Assembly (NCBI RefSeq): GCF_001522545.3
Contig: NC_031773.1
Location: forward strand, 40,444,434 to 40,508,433
Direction: 5' to 3'
Origin: Parus major
Lineage: Eukaryota; Chordata; Aves; Passeriformes; Paridae
Length of the DNA stretch: 64,000 nt
This document shows, piece by piece, positions 62,301-64,000 of this stretch. Every line of letters begins with the position of its first letter. Within the stretch, counting starts at the first letter, position 1. A program made the position numbers and the translations under genes. The notes under the pieces are model-generated. The model saw nothing but the letters and a program-made list of their open reading frames with translations. It made no database searches and was not told the DNA's origin.

Positions 62301-63425
62301 ATCATGATGACTGTTGATTTGATAAATTAAAAGAATGTTCATATTTATACATACATAGGCATAATCAATTATGAAATTAAAATCAAGAGCTACTAGGGAT
62401 ATCTGAGAAGTGTATTTTTCTGATGAAATATCAAGAAAAGATAATTAAATGTTTCATGGGAACATAATTGACTTCACTGAACCTTCCAGTCTCCAATGTT
62501 TACCTCACTTTAAACTTCTTTAGTAGTCTGTCTGACTTTTACCAGTTCAGAAACATGGCTGTGATGGAAATGACTGAGTGTAACAATGAAGTATTTAGGA
62601 ATTGCCTAAATTCCTTCTGCAGAATGAGAAAAAAGGAGCATTTAAATTATGTGGCTGTCAAGGACTCTCAAGACTCCTACTATCTGTAGCTTCTCAAAGA
62701 AATTCCAATTTCCAGCACAAAACAAGAAGTCTGAAAACTAAAAAAAAAAAAAAAAAAAAATGCCACAAACCTATCAGGACATTCTCTGCATTCAAACAAT
62801 ATGGCTAATCATCCTGAACAGCCAGGAGTGAAGGGCAAAAACTTGAGTAGTTTCAAGTTTCAAGTGGTTTCAAGTCTATTTTGACAATTCAAAAAGAATT
62901 TTAAGAATTGTCATTCTCTGGGGGAAAAAAATTAAGCTTCTTGTCCAAAGAAATTAAAATTATATTTTATTTCTGAGTTTTCAAAAAGATTGAAAACTCA
63001 GTTAAGGTAGATAAATATGCAAGCAGCAATTGGCTCTAACTCCCCAACACTTCCTTTGAGCCAGAAAAGCCTGACAATAACACAAGTTGTAAAATTGTTA
63101 CAAGTGGGATTACTCACACAAACTATGTTTCATGTTTATTAATAAACTATGTTACCAACATTCACTGGTTTGGTAACACTATAGATGTATATTTATACAT
63201 ATACACAAAGATATACACAAGATTTTTTTTACAAGTCAAGTTATTTATGATCACAATTATAGAAACAGAACAACTAAATAAGTAAACTATCTACAGGTAT
63301 CTGATAATATTCCCTAGTTCTAAAACAGGTTGCAACTTACATTTAGATTGAAATTTGGCTATTACAGTCCTGTTCTTCTCCAAATCTCTTTCTCTCTCAA
63401 GTAATTCAGTTGCAAGATATTCATT
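26141..63425 (-). CDS. CEP290: CEP290 (centrosomal protein 290), exons equivalent to human 19-54
   Basis: Thirty-six exons join in one frame to 1867 codons plus TGA, corresponding to human residues about 609 to 2479. Those with human lengths I remember (exons 19-29, for example 206 nt for 28 and 152 nt for 29) agree exactly. CEP290 is a long coiled-coil scaffold of the ciliary transition zone and centriolar satellites, needed for gating of ciliary traffic; loss causes Joubert/Meckel syndromes and retinal dystrophy. The translation is heptad-rich throughout. A P-loop-like GAGRSGKT spans exons 46/47, and the conserved tail [18 protein letters not shown] is present. The extreme C-terminus diverges from mammals. 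Introns are GT-AG except a GC donor after exon 27. Introns contain a solo LTR, CR1 copies, a broken copy of exon 41 and a long extra open segment. Exons 1-18 lie outside the window. Confidence 0.97.
26633..26739 (-). CDS. CEP290: CEP290 exon 53
   Basis: Acceptor TTTTTGCAG, donor [29 protein letters not shown]. 107 nt. Confidence 0.93.
27169..27272 (-). CDS. CEP290: CEP290 exon 52
   Basis: Acceptor TATTCCAG, donor [30 protein letters not shown], equivalent to human LANHQLDKEKAELIHQIEAN. 104 nt. Confidence 0.93.
27427..27500 (-). CDS. CEP290: CEP290 exon 51
   Basis: Acceptor TTCTTTTAAG, donor [31 protein letters not shown], equivalent to human IKILKHVPEGAETEQGLKRE. 74 nt. Confidence 0.94.
28495..28520. 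repeat. (ATCT)n tetranucleotide repeat
   Basis: Six and a half perfect ATCT units in CEP290 intron 50. Length is probably polymorphic. Confidence 0.9.
29214..29355 (-). CDS. CEP290: CEP290 exon 50
   Basis: Acceptor CTGTCAG, donor [30 protein letters not shown] second AG seven bases in (GAATGCAG) was rejected because it breaks phase. 142 nt. Confidence 0.94.
29915..30090 (-). mobile_element. Possible old CR1 3' fragment
   Basis: The minus strand carries TACATGACCTCCAGAAGTAC then TTTCCAACATTTCAGATTCT, resembling the CR1 terminus (GACCTCCAGAGGTCCCTTCCAACCTC). The match is weak, and upstream limits are a guess. It lies in CEP290 intron 49. Confidence 0.35.
30977..31137 (-). CDS. CEP290: CEP290 exon 49
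   Basis: Acceptor AACAATAG, donor [22 protein letters not shown], matching human ADSKSWKSIVVT. 161 nt. Confidence 0.94.
31440..31562 (-). CDS. CEP290: CEP290 exon 48
   Basis: Acceptor ATCTTTAG, donor [29 protein letters not shown]. 123 nt. Confidence 0.94.
31874..32038 (-). CDS. CEP290: CEP290 exon 47
   Basis: Acceptor CTCTGTAG, donor [29 protein letters not shown] is nearly identical to human. 165 nt. Confidence 0.95.
33735..33821 (-). CDS. CEP290: CEP290 exon 46
   Basis: Acceptor GTTTGTAG, donor [29 protein letters not shown], ending in the first glycine of the P-loop-like GAGRSGKT. 87 nt. Confidence 0.94.
34106..34240 (-). CDS. CEP290: CEP290 exon 45
   Basis: Acceptor TTCTCAAG, donor [29 protein letters not shown] is invariant. 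135 nt. In frame with exon 44 directly, as in mammals. Confidence 0.95.
35261..35920 (-). CDS. CEP290: Candidate extra CEP290 exon, Glu-rich acidic (cassette or alternative 3' terminal)
   Basis: Between exons 44 and 45 the minus strand stays open for more than 700 bases in the CEP290 frame. A good acceptor (pyrimidine-rich CTTCAACTTGACTCAG) precedes [20 protein letters not shown]. The frame runs to PEFCEMPE, where GAG/GTTTGA is a weak donor. From acceptor to donor it is 660 nt, phase 0 to phase 0, so it can be inserted between exons 44 and 45 without a shift. If the donor is ignored, TGA follows at once (35255-35257) and a terminal exon results. The product is hydrophilic, with roughly one residue in five Glu, including seven in a row, and lacks obvious heptads. 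I recall no counterpart in human or mouse CEP290. Expression is unproven. Confidence 0.55.
36477..36600 (-). CDS. CEP290: CEP290 exon 44
   Basis: Acceptor TGATGTAG, donor [29 protein letters not shown]. 124 nt. Starts on the third base of an Arg codon, exactly as human c.6012. Ends in phase 0. Confidence 0.95.
37198..37353 (-). CDS. CEP290: CEP290 exon 43
   Basis: Acceptor GTTGCAG, donor [31 protein letters not shown]. 156 nt. Confidence 0.95.
37983..38128 (-). CDS. CEP290: CEP290 exon 42
   Basis: Acceptor CTTCACAG, donor [31 protein letters not shown]. 146 nt. Confidence 0.95.
38291..38386 (-). pseudogene. Broken duplicate of CEP290 exon 41
   Basis: 96 bases match 39641-39737 with about five substitutions and one single-base deletion. 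It includes the acceptor side and about the first three quarters of the exon, and stops before the donor. The deletion (GAACAAAAT to GAAAAAAT) shifts the frame within six codons and the donor is missing, so it cannot replace exon 41. It lies in intron 41. Confidence 0.85.
39611..39727 (-). CDS. CEP290: CEP290 exon 41 (intact copy)
   Basis: Acceptor TTTTTCAG, donor [29 protein letters not shown] and on to KKSLREDK, equivalent to human DNKQSLIEELQRKVKKLE. 117 nt. A broken near-copy lies 1.3 kb downstream. Confidence 0.93.
40261..40482 (-). CDS. CEP290: CEP290 exon 40
   Basis: Acceptor TCTTCTAG, donor [26 protein letters not shown], equivalent to human ENDELKRQIKRLTSGLQ. The frame remains open beyond the donor to about 40171, but the match ends at the donor. 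222 nt. Confidence 0.93.
40573..40710 (-). CDS. CEP290: CEP290 exon 39
   Basis: Acceptor ATTTTCAG, donor [29 protein letters not shown]. 138 nt. Only 55 bases of original intron remain between its acceptor and the solo LTR. Confidence 0.95.
40761..40765. repeat. Target site duplication, left copy
   Basis: ACAAG immediately before the LTR's TGT; identical to 42487-42491. Confidence 0.75.
40766..42486 (+). mobile_element. Solo ERV long terminal repeat, 1721 bp
   Basis: Starts TGTCATGGTTTAACATAG and ends AGACCCACTACA, flanked by a 5-bp target duplication ACAAG (40761-40765 and 42487-42491). A GC-rich middle (41000-41580), a TATAAA-like site near 41607 and AATAAA at 42360-42365 fit LTR promoter and polyadenylation parts. 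There is no internal viral coding region, so recombination has left a solo LTR. It lies antisense to CEP290 in intron 38. Open frames in the GC-rich part have no viral or host similarity that I recognise. Confidence 0.8.
42487..42491. repeat. Target site duplication, right copy
   Basis: ACAAG immediately after the LTR's terminal ACA. Five bases fits ERVL-type integration. Confidence 0.75.
42626..42839 (-). CDS. CEP290: CEP290 exon 38
   Basis: Acceptor TTATTAG, donor [29 protein letters not shown]. 214 nt. Its donor lies 139 bases from the solo LTR. Confidence 0.94.
43473..43663 (-). CDS. CEP290: CEP290 exon 37
   Basis: Acceptor TTTTACAG, donor [31 protein letters not shown] matches human [20 protein letters not shown]. 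191 nt. Confidence 0.94.
44249..44356 (-). CDS. CEP290: CEP290 exon 36
   Basis: Acceptor ACTAACAG, donor [29 protein letters not shown], then [11 protein letters not shown]. 108 nt. Confidence 0.94.
45455..45718 (-). CDS. CEP290: CEP290 exon 35
   Basis: Acceptor TTGTTGTAG, donor [29 protein letters not shown] and [20 protein letters not shown]. 264 nt. Confidence 0.95.
46326..46460 (-). CDS. CEP290: CEP290 exon 34
   Basis: Acceptor CTGTGCAG, donor [29 protein letters not shown]. 135 nt. The preceding intron is only 78 nt. Confidence 0.95.
46539..46646 (-). CDS. CEP290: CEP290 exon 33
   Basis: Acceptor TATTACAG, donor [29 protein letters not shown]. 108 nt. Confidence 0.95.
46876..47040 (-). 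CDS. CEP290: CEP290 exon 32
   Basis: Acceptor TTGCAAG, donor [29 protein letters not shown] and [20 protein letters not shown]. The exon itself begins with GTAATT, so the acceptor choice rests on phase and on mammalian VINWHMK. Confidence 0.93.
48082..48537 (-). CDS. CEP290: CEP290 exon 31
   Basis: Acceptor GTTCTTAG, donor AAG/GTTTGT. The longest conserved exon (456 nt). [20 protein letters not shown] is invariant, followed by a strongly charged coiled coil ending KDTKGAQK. Confidence 0.96.
49298..49409 (-). CDS. CEP290: CEP290 exon 30
   Basis: Acceptor CCTGGAAG (weak pyrimidine tract), donor [29 protein letters not shown] joins exon 29 as VSK-LRELSD, exactly as in mammals. Confidence 0.92.
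49676..49855 (-). other. Intronic 59-codon open frame with exon-like ends
   Basis: In CEP290 intron 29 the minus strand reads [20 protein letters not shown] and [19 protein letters not shown], charged and coiled-coil-like, ending at CTTAG/GTAAAA, a fair donor that also creates a TAA in frame. No acceptor gives a length divisible by three (for example 49830 or 49842), so inclusion between exons 29 and 30 would shift the frame. It may be a poison exon, a relic exon or chance. Confidence 0.25.
50384..50535 (-). CDS. CEP290: CEP290 exon 29
   Basis: Acceptor TTTTTAAG, donor [31 protein letters not shown] and [20 protein letters not shown]. 152 nt as in human. Confidence 0.95.
52559..52764 (-). 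CDS. CEP290: CEP290 exon 28
   Basis: Acceptor CTTGTAG, donor [29 protein letters not shown]. 206 nt as in human. Confidence 0.95.
53574..53685 (-). CDS. CEP290: CEP290 exon 27 (GC donor)
   Basis: Acceptor [28 protein letters not shown] then MTKLG. Phase, the 112-nt length and the human match place the break at CTGG/GCAAGT, a GC donor. Confidence 0.92.
54848..55021 (-). CDS. CEP290: CEP290 exon 26
   Basis: Acceptor TTTCATAG, donor [29 protein letters not shown] and [20 protein letters not shown]. 174 nt as in human. Confidence 0.95.
55317..55972 (-). mobile_element. CR1 LINE 3' portion
   Basis: The left end reads AGAATCATAGAATGGTTTGG GTTGGAAGGGCACCTTGAAG, the hallmark inverted CR1 terminus, followed by GCCATGGGCAGGAACACCT. 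About 650 bases of the 3' region are present, 5' truncated near CTCCTCCAGGTC. It lies in CEP290 intron 25. Confidence 0.92.
55977..56046. repeat. AT-rich simple repeat
   Basis: TATATAAATA/TATTTATA units directly beside the truncated 5' end of the CR1 copy. Confidence 0.75.
56174..56404 (-). CDS. CEP290: CEP290 exon 25
   Basis: Acceptor TTTTACAG, donor [29 protein letters not shown]. 231 nt as in human. Confidence 0.95.
56830..57990. other. Moderately GC-rich stretch of CEP290 intron 24
   Basis: Higher GC than the surrounding introns, with clustered CA/TG words and open frames of 75-94 codons on both strands. I see no LTR ends, CR1 terminus or exon with conserved protein. It may be an unrecognised repeat. 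Confidence 0.3.
58093..58195 (-). CDS. CEP290: CEP290 exon 24
   Basis: Acceptor GTTTTAG, donor [39 protein letters not shown]. 103 nt as in human. Confidence 0.93.
59530..59645 (-). CDS. CEP290: CEP290 exon 23
   Basis: Acceptor ATAATTAG, donor [31 protein letters not shown]. 116 nt, ends two bases into a codon. Confidence 0.94.
60658..60807 (-). CDS. CEP290: CEP290 exon 22
   Basis: Acceptor GTCTTTAG, donor [29 protein letters not shown] matches human DGIAPSSASIINSQNEYLI. 150 nt. Confidence 0.95.
61736..61900 (-). CDS. CEP290: CEP290 exon 21
   Basis: Acceptor GCATTAG, donor [29 protein letters not shown] is almost invariant. 165 nt, phase 0. Confidence 0.95.
62090..62232 (-). CDS. CEP290: CEP290 exon 20
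   Basis: Acceptor ATTACAG, donor [29 protein letters not shown] and [15 protein letters not shown] are conserved. 143 nt as in human. Confidence 0.95.
62738..62760 (+). repeat. Poly(A) tract of about 23
   Basis: An uninterrupted A run in CEP290 intron 19. A 73-codon frame at 62468-62689 precedes it, but I recognise no gene there, so a retroposed origin is only a possibility. Confidence 0.7.
63341..63425 (-). CDS. CEP290: CEP290 exon 19
   Basis: Acceptor TTTCTTTAG, donor [30 protein letters not shown] matches human NEFLSRELIEKERDLERSRT. 85 nt as in human. The window ends in the intron upstream. Confidence 0.93.
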
Positions 63426-64000
63426 CTAAAGAAAAAGACAAAGTTTCTTTATAGACAAAAAATATGCAGAAACAAATTTTAGCAGTTTAATATTTTAGAC
63501 CCAGACTTTTTCAAATTTGAAATATGCATTCACGAAAAATTCCCTGTCCACATATTGATTTCTTGCCTAAATAGGAACAGAAATAGATTCACTGGAATAG
63601 TTACATCAGGTATATCCCATATAACACTGTCCATGGAGAAATATATACTCTTGGATCATGCAGCAGCTGGAATAGTGGTCTGGTACAAACTAGAAGTCTG
63701 GAAGGCTTTGTAAGTTGTAGCTCTAGTGATATGAAAACACCAAGAATTTCGAAATTACCCTTGTGTTTAACTAGTTGCCACTCTATCACATAGGCTTAGA
63801 ACCTAAATGAACAAAAAAAGTATTTTTGTTTTTTTCCCAAGTAATTTGAATTCTCATGTATGCCAGAGGTTCTTCTAAATAGATTTCCCACAGCCTTTCT
63901 CTCTTCAGCTGTACTCTTTTCTCTACTTTTTACAGAATTTTCTCTGCCTTCAGAATTTCAGCTAGTGCTATTCTATCTATAAGTGTATTTCTGTATTCCA

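Noticed and set aside
63790..64000. Search for CEP290 exon 18
   Set aside because: No segment matching the expected sequence before NEFLSREL was found, so exon 18 lies beyond the window.
1..64000. CRISPR arrays, bacterial operons, rRNA genes
   Set aside because: None seen; the window is vertebrate nuclear DNA with spliced genes.

Overview
The window looks like avian nuclear DNA, most likely from a songbird. The evidence is a set of vertebrate genes split into short GT-AG exons, CR1 LINE fragments, a tRNA-Ile-headed SINE with a CR1-like tail (the TguSINE1 type), and solo or broken long terminal repeats of the kind that expanded in passerines. The gene order C12orf50 - RLIG1 - CEP290 is the one on human 12q21.3. 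From known synteny I infer chicken chromosome 1 / passerine 1A, but the sequence does not show this directly.

Layout. 1-5900 is AT-rich intergenic DNA with CR1 pieces, an exon-like orphan frame (1567-1680) and a small GC-rich island carrying a CTCF-like motif (about 3100). 5903-19003 is the complete minus-strand C12orf50 orthologue: twelve coding exons, about 425 residues, a CCCH zinc finger at the N-terminus and an acidic repeat tract. 19004-19953 is a divergent, partly unsequenced GC-rich promoter region that also holds a fragment of a passerine LTR. 19954-25580 is plus-strand RLIG1 (C12orf29), the ATP-dependent RNA 5'-phosphate/3'-hydroxyl ligase: seven coding exons, 324 residues, nucleophile Lys57 present. 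25590-64000 is minus-strand CEP290, convergent with RLIG1. Coding exons equivalent to human 19-54 are all present and in frame (1867 residues), and the window ends in intron 18.

The three genes are not known to act together. C12orf50 and RLIG1 share a head-to-head promoter region, and RLIG1 and CEP290 share a tail-to-tail terminator region. CEP290 is a ciliary transition-zone scaffold, RLIG1 an RNA-repair type enzyme, and C12orf50 is uncharacterised.

Most notable: a 660-nt phase-0/phase-0 open segment (35261-35920) inside CEP290 intron 44. It encodes about 220 mostly acidic, Glu-rich residues with no counterpart in the mammalian protein as I remember it. It could be a lineage-specific cassette or an alternative 3' terminal exon. 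Also notable are a broken near-copy of CEP290 exon 41, a solo LTR that makes up about 90% of intron 38, two GC-AG introns, and a perfect 19-bp hairpin in a C12orf50 intron.
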